Origin: CAVXFB01 sp963760935
GTDB taxonomy: Bacteria; Planctomycetota; Planctomycetia; Pirellulales; Thermoguttaceae
Assembly: GCA_963760935.1 (NCBI GenBank)
Contig: CAVXFB010000003.1
Span: 682,001 to 746,000, forward strand
Length of the DNA: 64,000 nt
Direction: 5' to 3'
The notes under the pieces were generated by a model. It worked only from the letters and a program-made list of their open reading frames with translations. It searched no databases and was not told where the DNA came from. Every line of letters begins with the position of its first letter. Position 1 is the stretch's first letter. Of this stretch, positions 36,378 through 48,192 are shown one piece after another. A program made the translations under genes and the position numbers.

Positions 36378-37301
36378 CTACTGACTTGCTCTTCCAGGTA
36401 TCAGCACTTCAAACACGCTGCCCGGGCCTTTCTCCGGATCGCGGACGCGGATGCGGCCACCGTGGTAGCTGCGCACCAGCGTGCGGGCGATATAGAGGCC
36501 GAGCCCCGTACCGGGCTTTTCCCGCTCCAGTTCCGAGCCCAGCCGCACGAAGCGGCCGAAAATCTTGCGCCGCAGTTTGGGTGGAATGCCCCGGCCGTTG
36601 TCGGCGATTTGAACTAGTAGGCAGCCGTTGTCCGAAGGCCGAACGCTGACTTCGACCTTTGGCGGCGTGCCCGCGTATTTCACCGCATTGTCGATCAGGT
36701 TGCGAAATATCACGTCCAGGTCGACGCGCCGAGCACGAGCGATACCCGGCTGCAAATCGAGCTGCACCGTATCGGTTGGCACGCGATAACTCATACACAC
36801 CGTCGAGGCGCATTCCCGCAGCACCTCGGCCAAATCGATGTCTTCCTCCTCGCTCCGCGGCCGTTCGGCATCCAAGCGACCGGCGTCAAGCATCTGATTA
36901 ATCAGATGGTCGAGTCGTTCGAGATCTTCGAGCATGAAGCGGTAGAAGTCGGCCTGTAGCGGCTGGCTCACTTGATGGCGGCTCAGCGTTTGCAGGTAGA
37001 GCTTCATCGACGCCATGGGCGATTTCAGCTCGTGAGTCACACTGTCGATAAAGTTCGACTGCCGGCGCGTGAGGTTGATGGCTTTGATCGAGAGGATCAA
37101 ATACAACACAACGCCGACGACGAGCAACGCAATAAACGACGAACCGATCGGCAGCAACGCCCAATAGACGCCGGAGAGGCTGGCATCTTTCAACGCACCA
37201 ATCACAACCACAAGCACCCAACCGACGGCCACGACCACCAACAGGGCAATCATGGCGATGGCCAGCAGGATCGGCGTGCTCAAGGACCGGCGTGTCAGCA
37301 T
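36378..37301 (-). CDS. membrane sensor histidine kinase
   Basis: 307 residues from ATG 37301. Two transmembrane helices (about 10-38 and 50-78) enclose almost no periplasmic domain, so it probably senses the membrane or an intracellular partner. HisKA domain with the phosphoacceptor in FIDSVTHELKSPMASMKLYL. ATPase domain with N box NLIDNAVKYAG, G1 DNGRGIPP and G2 GTGLGLYIART. It should phosphorylate the response regulator encoded next. Gene order and spacing suggest one operon. Confidence 0.9.
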   Translation of the reverse strand: MLTRRSLSTPILLAIAMIALLVVVAVGWVLVVVIGALKDASLSGVYWALLPIGSSFIALLVVGVVLYLILSIKAINLTRRQSNFIDSVTHELKSPMASMKLYLQTLSRHQVSQPLQADFYRFMLEDLERLDHLINQMLDAGRLDAERPRSEEEDIDLAEVLRECASTVCMSYRVPTDTVQLDLQPGIARARRVDLDVIFRNLIDNAVKYAGTPPKVEVSVRPSDNGCLLVQIADNGRGIPPKLRRKIFGRFVRLGSELEREKPGTGLGLYIARTLVRSYHGGRIRVRDPEKGPGSVFEVLIPGRASQ

Positions 37302-37487
37302 GACTGCCACGATAGCAGATCGTCGCACGGCCCGTCAACGAGGGGGTCCGGCTGGGCGTGTCGCTCGTCCTGGGTGCGGCAAACACGCCCATGCAAACAC
37401 AAGTTGCTTCGCTGCACTCCACATGCCAGCGGCTTGACCGACTATGCTCGCCCGCTATATTTACGGCTGCTAGCCGAAGGGGGATTC

Positions 37488-39379
37488 ATGCGGCATGATG
37501 ACGATAGCCCGTCTCAGGGTGCTTTTCGCCAAGCGGATGGCAGCGTCACATGGCGCGTTTGGGCACCGAAATGCAAGACCGTGTCGTTGGCGACGTTCCC
37601 CGGCGGGCGGCGACAAGAATCGCCGATGGCTGCCGAGCCACGCGGCCATTTCGTCCATCGACAGGCGTCGGTCGAGGACGGCTTGCGATATGCCTTCAAG
37701 CTCGACGACGACCACGACTATCCCGACCCGGCGTCGCGGTACCAGCCGGACGGCGTGCATGCGCCGTCGGCCATCTTCTCGCCCAGCACGTACAATTGGT
37801 CCGACGGCGCTGGCGCGGTGTGGCTGCCGATGACCTTGTGGTCTACGAGTTGCACGTTGGCACGTTCACGCCCGAAGGAACCTTTGAAGCCATCACGTCG
37901 CGTCTGGCTGTTTTGGTCGAACTGGGCGTGACGGCCATCGAACTGATGCCGGTCGTCCAGTTTCCGGGAGAGCGGAACTGGGGATACGACGCCGTGCATC
38001 CTTTCGCGGTGCAGAACAGCTATGGCGGCCCCGTGGCTCTTCAGCGGTTGGTCGATGCAGCGCATCGCGCCGGTTTGGCCGTCCTTATCGATGTGGTTTA
38101 TAACCACTTCGGACCAGAGGGAGCGTACTTCGCAAAGTTTGGGCATTACTTCACCGACTGCTATCGGACGCCGTGGGGCAACGCCATCAACTATGACGGT
38201 CCCGACAGCGACCCGGTACGGCAGTTCGTCATCGACAATGCACGCATGTGGATCCGTGATTTTCACGCCGATGGCTTGCGACTCGACGCCGTGCATGCGA
38301 TTTACGATCGTAGCCCCTATCACATCTTGGCGGAAATCGAACAGGCGGCGCAGGAGGAGGCAGCCCGGCAGGAACGCCTCGTTCACATCATCGCCGAGAC
38401 CCACCAGAACGATGTTCGGCACATTCGGCCGATCGCCGAAGGGGGCTACGGTCTCGACGGCGTGTGGTCGGATGACTTTCACCATGCCGTGCATGCGTTC
38501 TTCACCGGCGAGCGCGATGGTTACTACGCGGATTTCGGCTTGCCGGAACAAATCGCCAAGGCGTATCACGATGTTTTCGTCTACGACGGTTGCTACAGTC
38601 CGTTCTTTCGCCGCCGCCAAGGCAGCCGCGTAGGAACGACCGAGCGAACGCGTTTTGTCGTTTGTGTACAGAATCACGATCAGGTGGGAAACCGGGCAGC
38701 ATCGGATCGGCATTCGACGCTGCTTCCAGCGGCAGCACAGCGACTGGCGTGCGGCTTGCTGATGCTGTCGCCGTGCGTGCCGCTGTTGTTCATGGGCGAA
38801 GAATATGGCGAGCAACGTCCGTTTCCCTTCTTCTGTTCGTTTGGCGATGCCGAACTAATCGAGGCCGTTCGGAAAGGGCGGCGCGAGGAGTTCGCCGAGT
38901 TGGCATTCCAGTGGAAAGGCGAACTGGCCGACCCGCAAAGCCCCGAGACCTTTCAGGCCGCCAAGTTGAGCTGGTCATGGCCGGAAGGCTCGCCGCAGGC
39001 CGCGCGTCGCCGATTGTATCAAGACCTGCTGACAGCGCGGCGCCAATGGCCTGGGCTGCGGGATCGCAAGCATACCGTGGCGCGAATCGTCGACCAACGC
39101 GGTACGGAGTATCACGACGGAGAGACGCCGCTTCTGCTTCTTGAACGAGGTGGCGACGACGGCCTGCTGGCCGTGGCCAATCTCAGCTCAAATGCGGTAG
39201 CGCTGGGAGAATTGGCGCCGGCCAACGACACTTTGCGGCTTAGCACAGAAGATTCTCGCTACGGCGGAAGACGAACGGTAGAAAGCATGACCGGCGGCGA
39301 CTCCGCCCGCCGATGTAATTTGATACAGATTCTACCTTTTGAATTGCTCATTTTCGATCGCAGCGGAGGCCGGCTATGA
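37488..39379 (+). CDS. treZ: malto-oligosyltrehalose trehalohydrolase, frameshifted
   Basis: About 630 residues when one missing base is restored near 37806-37812. ATG 37488 follows GGGGG. It cleaves trehalose from the end of maltooligosyltrehalose. N-terminal beta-domain (GSVTWRVWAPKCKTVSLATF, YAFKLDDDHDYPDPASRYQP), then the GH13 barrel: VYELHVGTFTPEGTF, DVVYNHFGPEG, GLRLDAVHAI (nucleophile Asp), HIIAETH (acid Glu) and QNHDQVGN (third Asp). The two halves of the frameshift are the middle of a conserved segment (SDGA / WRGVAADDLVVYE), so a sequencing error is likely. It overlaps treY by ATGA. Confidence 0.85.
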
Positions 39380-42300
39380 ACGAAGCGCCGCAGTGGACCG
39401 AGTGGCTAGCGGACGCAGTGGCACAGACGGTGTCCGAACGGTTTTGCCGTCCGGTGACTACGTATCGCTTGCAGTTCGAGAAAGACAACCTCTCGTTTCG
39501 CGACGCAGCTACGATCGTACCGTATCTGAAGGAACTCGGCATCAGCCATCTGTATGCTTCGCCCTACTTGAAGACGCGAAGCGAAAGCACAAACTGTTAC
39601 GCCATCGTCGACTACGGACAGCTCAATCCCGACTTGGGCAGCGAGGACGACTATCGGGCGATGGCAGCGGCCTTGCACAGTCACGGCATGGGCCAAATCC
39701 TCGACACGGTGCCCAATCACATGAGCGCCACGCCGGCCGAGAATCTTTGGTGGACCAACGTGCTGGAAAATGGGCCCGGCTCACCGCAGGCCGCCTATTT
39801 CGACATCGACTGGCGGCCAGTGAAGGAGGAACTTCGGAATAAAGTCCTTTTGCCGATACTGGGCGATCAGTATGGCGATGCGCTGGAATCTGGAACCCTG
39901 AAGCTCGAGTATCGCAACGGGGCCTTCTTCGTACGCTACTACGAAACGCTGTTGCCGTTGGACCCGCGCACCTATCGCGCGGTGCTCACGCCGGGGTTGG
40001 ACGAACTCAAGGCAGCGTTGCCGCCCGACTCCGAGGACGTGCGGGAATTGGAAAGCATTAGCACGGCGCTGGAGCACCTGCCCGAACGCACGCAAACCGA
40101 TGCGGCCAGCGTAGCCGAACGACAGCGGGAAAAGGAAGTGATCAAGGACCGGTTGCGCAGCGTTGACCGAGCGTGCGGCGCCGTTGGAGGAGTTTATCTG
40201 CCGCAACGTTGAAGAGCTCAATGGCCGCCCGAACGAGCCACACAGTCTTGACGGTCTTGACAAGCTGCTGGACGCCCAGGTCTATCGGCTATCACATTGG
40301 AAGGCAGCCTCCGACGAGATCAATTATCGCCGCTTCTTCGATATCAACGAATTGGCCGCTGTGTGCATGGAGGAGCCGCAGGTCTTCGCCGAAAGTCACC
40401 GTCTGTTGTTCGAGTTGCTCGTTCGCGGCGACATCGACGGGCTGCGCATCGATCACATCGATGGTCTGTACGACCCGACGGAATATCTGCGACGGCTCCA
40501 GGCCGGCTATCTTCGTGCGCTGGGCCAAGCTTTGTATCAACGGGCGACAGAGCCGACGACAGACGAATCGTGCGGGGAGAAACTCCCATTGCCCACTGGC
40601 CACACGTCCCACGCGCCACCCACCGCTTCCGGCGCTCCACCACCGCCGTGGAATGAAATCGAACCGGAATTTCTTCTCAAGGCAACAGCGCGGACTTTTT
40701 CCGATCGGACGCGATCGCCGTTGTACGTCGTGGTGGAGAAGATTCTTGGGACCGAGGAAGTCCTACCCGATGAATGGCTGCTGGCAGGCACGACCGGCTA
40801 TGACTTCTTGAATCTTATCAACGGCCTGTTCGTCGAGTCTTCGGGACTGAACGAGCTCGTTAAAATCTACGCCCGCTATATCGACGATCGGACCACATTT
40901 CGCGAAGTGGGGCACGAGTCGAAGATGCTGATCTTGCGTGCTGCCATGTCGAGCGATTTGCAGTTGCTGGCGCACCGGCTGAATCGCATATCGGAGCGAT
41001 ACCGGCGGTCGCGCGATTTCACGCTCAATACGCTGCGCGTGGCACTGCGCGAAATTCTGGCCAGCTTCCCCGTTTACCGCACGTACATCGGACCCAACAT
41101 TGTGTCGGAACGCGACCGCCAAGTGATCTATCGGGCGGTGGCACAGGCAAAGCGGCGCAACCCGGCCATCGACGCAGCGGCTTTCGACTTCATTCGCGGC
41201 GTACTTTTGCTCGAAGCACCGCCCGACATGGCCGAAGCAGGTCGCCGTGAGCGCGACTTGCTTGTTGGCCGTTTCCAACAGGTCACCAGCCCCGTGATGG
41301 CCAAAGGGATTGAAGACACGGCCTTCTACCGTTACGTGCCGCTAAGTTCGCTAAACGAAGTGGGGGGCTCCCCGGATCACGGGCCCACGACGCTTGACGA
41401 ATTTCACCGTGGCAATCTCGCCCGACAAGCCGAGTGGCCGCGGTCGCTACTGGCGACGACCACTCACGACACGAAACGCAGCGAGGATGTTCGGGCGCGG
41501 ATCAATGTTCTCTCCGAAATCCCTCGCCTGTGGCGGGCGGCCGTCAACCGCTGGACGCGGCTGAATCGGCGGCGCCGCCGCGAAGTCGAAGGCCAACCTG
41601 CTCCCAGCCGAAACGACGAGTACCTCTTCTACCAAACGCTGGTGGGCGCCTGGCCGCTGGCGCCGCCGATGGGTCACGAATTGCTCAATCTGGCCGATCG
41701 CATCCGGGCGTACATGGAAAAGGCGACGCACGAGGCCAAGCTGCACACGAGTTGGATCAATCCCAACGTCGAGTATGACGCCGCGATACGGGATTTCGTC
41801 GCCAGCGCACTCGACGACCAACCGAAGAACCGGTTCCTCGCCGAGTTTTGCCGTTTTCACGAACAGGTGGTGAATTGGGGGCTGTATACGGCAATCTCGC
41901 AAGTGCTATTGAAGCTGACGGTGCCCGGCGTGCCCGACCTCTACCAAGGGCAAGAGGTCTGGGACTTCAGCCTCGTCGATCCGGACAATCGTCGCCCGGT
42001 GGATTTTGCCGCGCATCAGGCGATGTTGCGCGACATCCAAAGCGACATTGCCGGCGGCGACATGGCGCTCGTCGGCCTCGCCCGCGAGTTGGGCAATAAC
42101 CCTCGTGACCCGCGAACGAAACTATTCCTCACGTGGCGAACGTTGGCGTTTCGCCAACGCCATGCGGAACTCTTCCAGGACGGGCAGTATATCCCCTTGC
42201 AGACGCTCGGAGAGCGGGCCAAGCATGTCTGCGCATTCGCACGCCGTTCGACGTCGGGCGCGCTGGCAATCGTGATCGCACCACGTCTGCTAGCTCAGTT

Positions 42301-42517
42301 GACGCCGCCACCGACCGACTCGCCCATTCCGCCGCCACCACTGGGCCATCAAGTATGGGGCGACACGCGAGTTGCGCTCACCGACTTGCCCTCTGTCTCG
42401 CTCAAAAATCTCTTTACCGGGGAGACGTGTAGCATTGAGGGCTCACAGATTTCCGTGGGCACGGTGCTTGCCGAGTTTCCGGCGGCCTTGCTGACCAACA
42501 CGAACGCCGAACTCTAG
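39376..42517 (+). CDS. treY: maltooligosyl trehalose synthase, frameshifted
   Basis: About 1046 residues once one extra base near 40150-40185 is removed. It rearranges the reducing end of a maltodextrin into a terminal trehalose unit, the step before TreZ. Motifs: TYRLQFEKDNLSFRDA, LGISHLYASPYLKTR, LDTVPNHM, GLRIDHIDGLYDPTEYLRRL (nucleophile Asp), VVEKILGTEE (acid Glu), TTHDTKRSEDVR (third Asp) and GVPDLYQGQEVWDFSLVDPD near the C-terminus. Frames before (KDRLRSV) and after (EEFICRNVEELNGRPNEPHS) the shift are both conserved. With treZ it makes trehalose from glycogen or maltodextrin, useful against osmotic or desiccation stress. Confidence 0.85.
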
Positions 42518-42530
42518 GATTCATCAAGGA

Positions 42531-43487
42531 CTAGTCGGTGCCGATCGGACTGGTTTGCAGCGAGTTCATGACGTTTCCATCGACCGGGGCAATTGGCAGC
42601 GGGGCCGAGTTGTCGCCAGCTTCAACTCGGTTGCGCCCGGCCTCCTTGGCGCGATACAACGCCTCGTCGGCCCGTTGCATCAGGATTTCGGGCGACGACG
42701 CGCCGCTGGCATCGGCCACGCCGAAACTGGCGGTTGCCGAGACTACTTCGTTGTGTACTGCGGTACACGCCCCGGCGATCCCTCGCCGGCAACGCTCGGC
42801 GAGATGAACGGCGCCGGCCACGTCTTGATTCGGAACCACGATGGCGAACTCCTCGCCGCCGTATCGGACCGGCAGGTCGACTTCCCGACATTCCGCAGCG
42901 ATGGCGGCGGCCACCTCTTGCAGAAGCCGATCGCCGACATTATGGCCGTAGCGGTCGTTGACGTGCTTGAAGTGGTCGATGTCGGCCATGATAAACGACA
43001 ACCGGCCGCCGTGCCGCTCGATGCGGGCCCACTCCTGTTGCATGCGCTCGACGAGCGCTCGGCGGTTAGGCAGCCCGGTTAAGGGGTCAAAATGCGCATG
43101 CTCGAAGAGCATATCTTGCAGGTGCTTGGTGCGCAGGGCCGCGCGAACGCGGGCCCGCAATTCAAAAGCGTCGAACGGCTTGGCCACGTAGTCGATCGCG
43201 CCCAAGTCCAACCCTCGAATCTTGTCCTCGGCAGTGGTCGAGCCGGAAAGAAACAGGACGGGGATCATGCAAAGTTCGGCGTCGGCTTTCAAGGCGCGAC
43301 AGACGTCGAACCCCGACATGTCGGGCATATCTACATCGAGGAGGATCAGGTCCGGTATCTCCTGCCGGGCGATCTTGAGCCCCAATGCCCCGCCATCGGC
43401 GCAGACGATGTCGAGCCCTTCCTTCCCAAGACGGGTCTTAGCGACGTCCAACGCATCGGGATCGTCGTCAATAATCAATATCTTCAT
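42531..43487 (-). CDS. response regulator with GGDEF diguanylate cyclase domain (PleD-like)
   Basis: 318 residues. Receiver domain 1-118 with phosphoacceptor Asp51 and Lys103 (AKPFD). GGDEF domain with active-site GGEEF (210-214) and an allosteric I-site REVD (201-204) exactly five residues upstream, so product inhibition is expected. Substrate motifs FDPLTGLPNRRAL and DIDHFKHVND are present. It should make cyclic di-GMP from two GTP when phosphorylated. Its ATG overlaps the stop of the hybrid kinase (TAATG), so the kinase is the likely phosphodonor. High c-di-GMP would favour attachment and matrix production. Confidence 0.93.
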   Translation of the reverse strand: MKILIIDDDPDALDVAKTRLGKEGLDIVCADGGALGLKIARQEIPDLILLDVDMPDMSGFDVCRALKADAELCMIPVLFLSGSTTAEDKIRGLDLGAIDYVAKPFDAFELRARVRAALRTKHLQDMLFEHAHFDPLTGLPNRRALVERMQQEWARIERHGGRLSFIMADIDHFKHVNDRYGHNVGDRLLQEVAAAIAAECREVDLPVRYGGEEFAIVVPNQDVAGAVHLAERCRRGIAGACTAVHNEVVSATASFGVADASGASSPEILMQRADEALYRAKEAGRNRVEAGDNSAPLPIAPVDGNVMNSLQTSPIGTD

Positions 43488-46400
43488 TACGTTGTACTCC
43501 CTGCCAGTACAGTTGCAGAATATCCGTTTTGAATCGCTTGGATTAGTGTAACCACGGCATCGATCAGCTCGCCTTCTTGCTGGCGATCGCGCAATTTTGC
43601 GGCGACCTCAAGCCGCTTGCACTCGTCGGTCAGCGAGGGGTAACCATAGGAACCGCCAGCGCCCTTAAGTCGATGGGCGCAGCGTTGCAGAACTTCATGC
43701 TGATTGTCGGCGTAGGCTCGACGCATCGCATCCAGTTGCCCTTGAAGCCGTCTCACAAAATCAGGGAGGATTGCCGCCATATCGGGATCATTGGCAAACT
43801 GCGACACGATTGCTTCTGCCGCATTGACTTCAGGGACTGGCTCCGCCTGAGTCGGCTCGACTGGCTCCGCGAGCGTTCTTCCGGCGTACGCGGCGATGGT
43901 TCTAATCAACTGCATGCGATTGATCGGTTTGGTCAAGTGCTCGTCACAGCCCGCCGCTATGCAGCGATCGCCGTCGCCCTCCATAGCGTTGGCCGTCAGT
44001 GCCAGGATCGGCCCAGAGTAGCCGCGATCACGGAGCAGGCGGGTTGCTACCTCGCCGTCCATTACCGGCATGTTGATATCCATCAGGATCACGTCGAATG
44101 GTTCGGCTTCGGCGCGATCGACGGCCAACTGACCGTTTTCAACGCATTCCACGTCGGCTCCAACCATTTGCAGAACGGCCTTGATCAGTTGCTGGTTGTC
44201 GTACCCGTCCTCGGCCAATAGGACGCGCAACCCCTTGAGATTTTCGGCCGACGGGGATTTGGCGCCATCTGCGTCGTCGCACTCAGCCTCAACGGGATGT
44301 TCGAGCATCGCAACGCCTTCGAGTGACCCAGTGGGCACGGTCAGAGTGAACTCGCTGCCTCGGCCCAACTCGCTGGCGGCGGTCAATTCGCCGCCCAGCA
44401 TATGGACAATCTGGCGCGAAATCGCCAACCCTAGGCCCGTACCGCCAAACCTCGTGGAAATGGTCGAGCTGCCCTGCTCGAACGGCCGGAAGAGCCGAGA
44501 GAAGATATCTGGCGAGATGCCGATGCCCGTGTCGCGCACCGCGATTTGCACGGCCGGCTGGCCGTCGCGCCACGATGGTAAGAACGACGCCACGATGCGC
44601 ACGGTCCCTTTTTGCGTGAACTTGGCGGCGTTGCCGGCAAGATTGAGAACGGCCTGGCGCAACCGGGCGGAGTCGCTAAGAATTGTATTCGGAATCCTTC
44701 CGGCATATTCCACCGTCAGCAAGACGTTATTTGATTCGACACGTGGCCGCACCACGCTCGCCACGTCGGCCAGCAACGACACCACGCTGCACGGCTGGAT
44801 ATCGAATGTGAGCTTGCCCGCCTCGATCTTCGACAAGTCGAGAATGTCGTTGATCAGCGCGAGCAGATTCTCGCCGTTTCGTCGAATTACGTCCAAATGG
44901 CTCTTGCGCATTTCGGCGTCGATCGACGGGTCGTTCAAGAGGTCGGTATAGCCCAGGATGGCAGTCATCGGGGTGCGAATCTCGTGGCTCATGTTAGCCA
45001 GGAACCGGCTCTTCGCTTCGCTGGCAACCTCGGCCTGACGCCGAGCCTTGACCAACTCGCTCACGTCGATCACGTTCAGAAGCACGCCGTCATACCGGCC
45101 ATCACAGTAGATGGGCTGCACGCGCAGAATGGTTTCCTTGTCGCCGATAGGCCGCTGGAGCACGAATGGGTCGGAGTCGACCTGACTGCGGAACCGGTCA
45201 ATGTGCTCGCGAATGCGGCCGAGAATCTCGCCCTGGTGTATTTCGTTGATCCGTTTGCCGACTATCGCCTCTCGCGGCTTGTCCAGCATTCGGCACATAA
45301 AGGCGTTGATTTCAACGATTTCGTCGCGGGCGTTGGCAAAAATCACACCCTCTTCCATGCCGGTAATCATCGCCGAAAGTTTTGCGTTCTCTTGCGACAA
45401 GGCCTCGGCCGCCTGATGATCCAAAATGACTCGCGAAGTCTTTTCCGCCAGACCAGACAGCAGCGCGTCATCTTCTTCGGAGATCGGGTGCTTGGAGAAC
45501 ATGGCCAGCACGCCGATCGGGTTGCCGTGCGAATCGCGGAGCTTGTAGCCCGCGAAGGACGCGAGTCCCAGGTCTTTCGCCCACTGGTGATTGTGGACGT
45601 GTGAATCGGTCGTGACGTTATTGGTCAGGAACTTAGCGTCTTGGCCACTGGCGATGCGCCCGATCTTGTAGCAGCCGAATGGCACCCGGCGGTGGCCTCC
45701 GTCGATATTCGTGTAGCGTCCCGAGCTGGCAGCCAAATGAAGGCATTTGTCGCGTTGTTTGCAGAGGTGACATTCCAGTTCTGCCGTCGCGTGGACACAA
45801 TTATCGCAAAGGTCGCCGGCGCCGATAATCCAGATGCGGCAAAAATCGATGTCGAACAAATCGACGGCTGCCTGGGTAATCTTCTTGAATTTCTCCTCGA
45901 TGGTCACCGGCAACAACAACTCTTCGCGAAGGTGACTAATGCCCTCCATATGGCGAATTAACTGTGCCTGCCGTGCCTCGGCCTGCTTGCGTTCGTTCAT
46001 GTTGCGTGTGACGCCTAGCAGGCCCGTCAACTGGCCCGCCTCATCGTACGAGCCATTGGCGATGACTTCGCCGTAAACGATAGAGCCATTCTTGTGGAGC
46101 AATTCTAGTTCCAAGACTGCCATTTTGGGATGCTCGCCGCGCTGAGCCTTGGCGACGAAGGCCGCAATCTCTTCATTGCAGATGGCCAACGATGCGGGCG
46201 TCATGATGTCGGCCAGCGTAAGTTGCATGCTATTTTCCCAACGAATCCCTAGCAACATTTCTAACGAAGGGCTCATGTAGGTGAATCGGCCGGTGGCGTC
46301 CATGATCCACATTACGTCCGTCACATTCTCAGCGAAGAGCCCAAAACGCTGTTCGCTGGCCTTCAGCGCTTCTTTCGCCTGTCTTTGTTCCGTAACATCG

Positions 46401-47897
46401 CGCACTGTCGCTTGGAGGACCGGTTTGCCTTCAATTTCCATCCTTGTCAACGCGGTATGAGCAAAAAACTCGCTTCCGTCAATTCGCCGATGCGTCCACT
46501 CGAACTGGCTCGACCCTTCTTGCATGGCCAGCGCGATCATTTGTTGGGCCTTCTCAGATGACGGAGTCCCGTCCGGCTGATATTCGGGCGATACGCTCGT
46601 CGGCCCATGAAGTAAGAACTGCGATTCGTCCGTGCAGCCAAACATGGCGATGGCCGCCGGATTGCCGCTTAAGAACTGCCCGTCGGGGGCCATCAACACG
46701 ATGGCATCGGCCGACCAATCATATACGGCTTTGTATTTTGTCTGGCTCGTTTGTAGCGTTAGATCCAATCGCCTTCGGTCGTCGATCTCCTTCTCCAACT
46801 GGCTATTCGTCTCTTTCAGTCGTGTGGCAAGGTGCGTCGTCCGTGCATTTCGATTCGCAATCCCCAGGAGATACGCCGCGAGAAGAAGCGTCATCACGAT
46901 GCCGGCGGCCGCGCAGCCCCATGGATACCAGGTCGCATGTGCCGCGACGAATTGCGGGGCGGCCGCGCACAGGATCGTCCAGCGGCGCCCAGCCAACTCC
47001 CTCGATACAGCGATAGTATTGCCCGCTTGTTGCCGCGAAAGCGCATCGTCGCTCGACGCGCTTTTCGACGTTTGCATGCGCGACAGGTGCTCGCATAGTA
47101 TCTGCTCACGGTCGGGATCCGTGCTGTCGATCAATCGGATATCGACTCCGCCCGGCGCTAGCGTCGAGAGAGCGCCTTCGACAAGTTGTGGTATGCGTAG
47201 CACTGCCACAACGAACCCATCTAGATTTTTGCGTCGGTCTTCAACGGTGTTCAGGGCGACATTCTTTCGATAAACGGCCAGGAAGAGCCGCAAGTAGGTT
47301 GGATCGTTTGAATGGTCGGGAATTGTGATTTTTGGCGTCAGAACGAGCTGCTCGGTGTCGCGAGCCTCACGCATCGCCTCCCAGCAGGCCGGGTCGGCCG
47401 CCATGTCGGACCCCAAGGCCATGACGTTTGCTGCGGCGGGTTCGACATAATAGAGCGGAAAGCACTCATCGCTCTGCCGTGCGCGAACTGCATTGCTCGT
47501 CCCATTGCGCTCGGTAATCTGAAAGTGCGAGTAACCGTCTTGCACCGCTTCGCTCTCGAACTTCGGTCGTTCGGAATCACGCACCCTGGGGACCCACTGC
47601 AAAGCCCGAATGCCGTGCCGATCCTTCAGCAAGGGAACGCAAAAGAGGCTAAATTCCTGCCGTTCCACTTTGTTGCTGCAATCGAAAAACGACTTCACGG
47701 ATCGAAGCTCCTGGAAATCGACCTCGATGGTCTTCCACAAAGCGGAGATGCGATCGTGACTGCTCTGCTCAAACTCTAAGCGGTTGTGCCAACGTTTCTT
47801 GGTTCCGGAGCACGGTGAACAGGGCCGCGGATGACGTCAGCCCAACCAGCAAGATGACCACCGCGATGATGTATTGCCGCCGCAGTAGACTAAGCAC
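43487..47897 (-). CDS. large hybrid sensor histidine kinase (CHASE-PAS-PAS-GAF-PAS-HisKA-ATPase-REC-HPt), frameshifted
   Basis: About 1470 residues after removing one extra base near 47780-47787. I choose GTG 47897 because GGAGGG lies 8 bases upstream. Order: transmembrane helix (YIIAVVILLVGLTSSAALF), CHASE sensor (SFFDCSNKVERQEF), second transmembrane helix, PAS (YDWSADAIVLMAPDG), PAS (FAENVTDVMWIMDATG), a Cys-rich GAF (CDNC, CHLC, KCLHLAASSG), PAS, HisKA (FLANMSHEIRTPMTAILGY), ATPase (NLAGNAAKFTQKG, DTGIGISP, GTGLGLAISRQI), receiver (LMDINMPVMDG) and HPt (AHRLKGAGGSYG). This is a complete intramolecular phosphorelay ending at the HPt, which likely passes phosphate to the GGDEF regulator gene that overlaps its stop codon. 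Confidence 0.88.
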
Positions 47898-48192
47898 GGC
47901 CAAGTCCCTCCATATCGGGATCGTGTTAGCATGGCCCACCCCCGCGCCTTGCGATGACACTTTTTCCAGCCTGGAGATGCGAGGAGGGAGCCCCACAAAC
48001 ATAGGTCCGTATCGGGCTCGCTGCGGGGACAACCACGTTGCCGATGCCCCGCAAGCCGTTCACAGCCGCAAGACTGGTTGAATCCGTGCAATCGCTACGG
48101 CTGACTCACTGCCCGAGAAGCAATATCGCGATACACAATAGTGGCTGGGCTGAACCAGAAATGCCCTGGCTGGAGAGCTTTTGACGCCGGTT

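Noticed and set aside
37718..38815. 365-codon open frame antisense to treZ
   Set aside because: Shadow of a GC-rich gene; treZ has its catalytic motifs on the plus strand.
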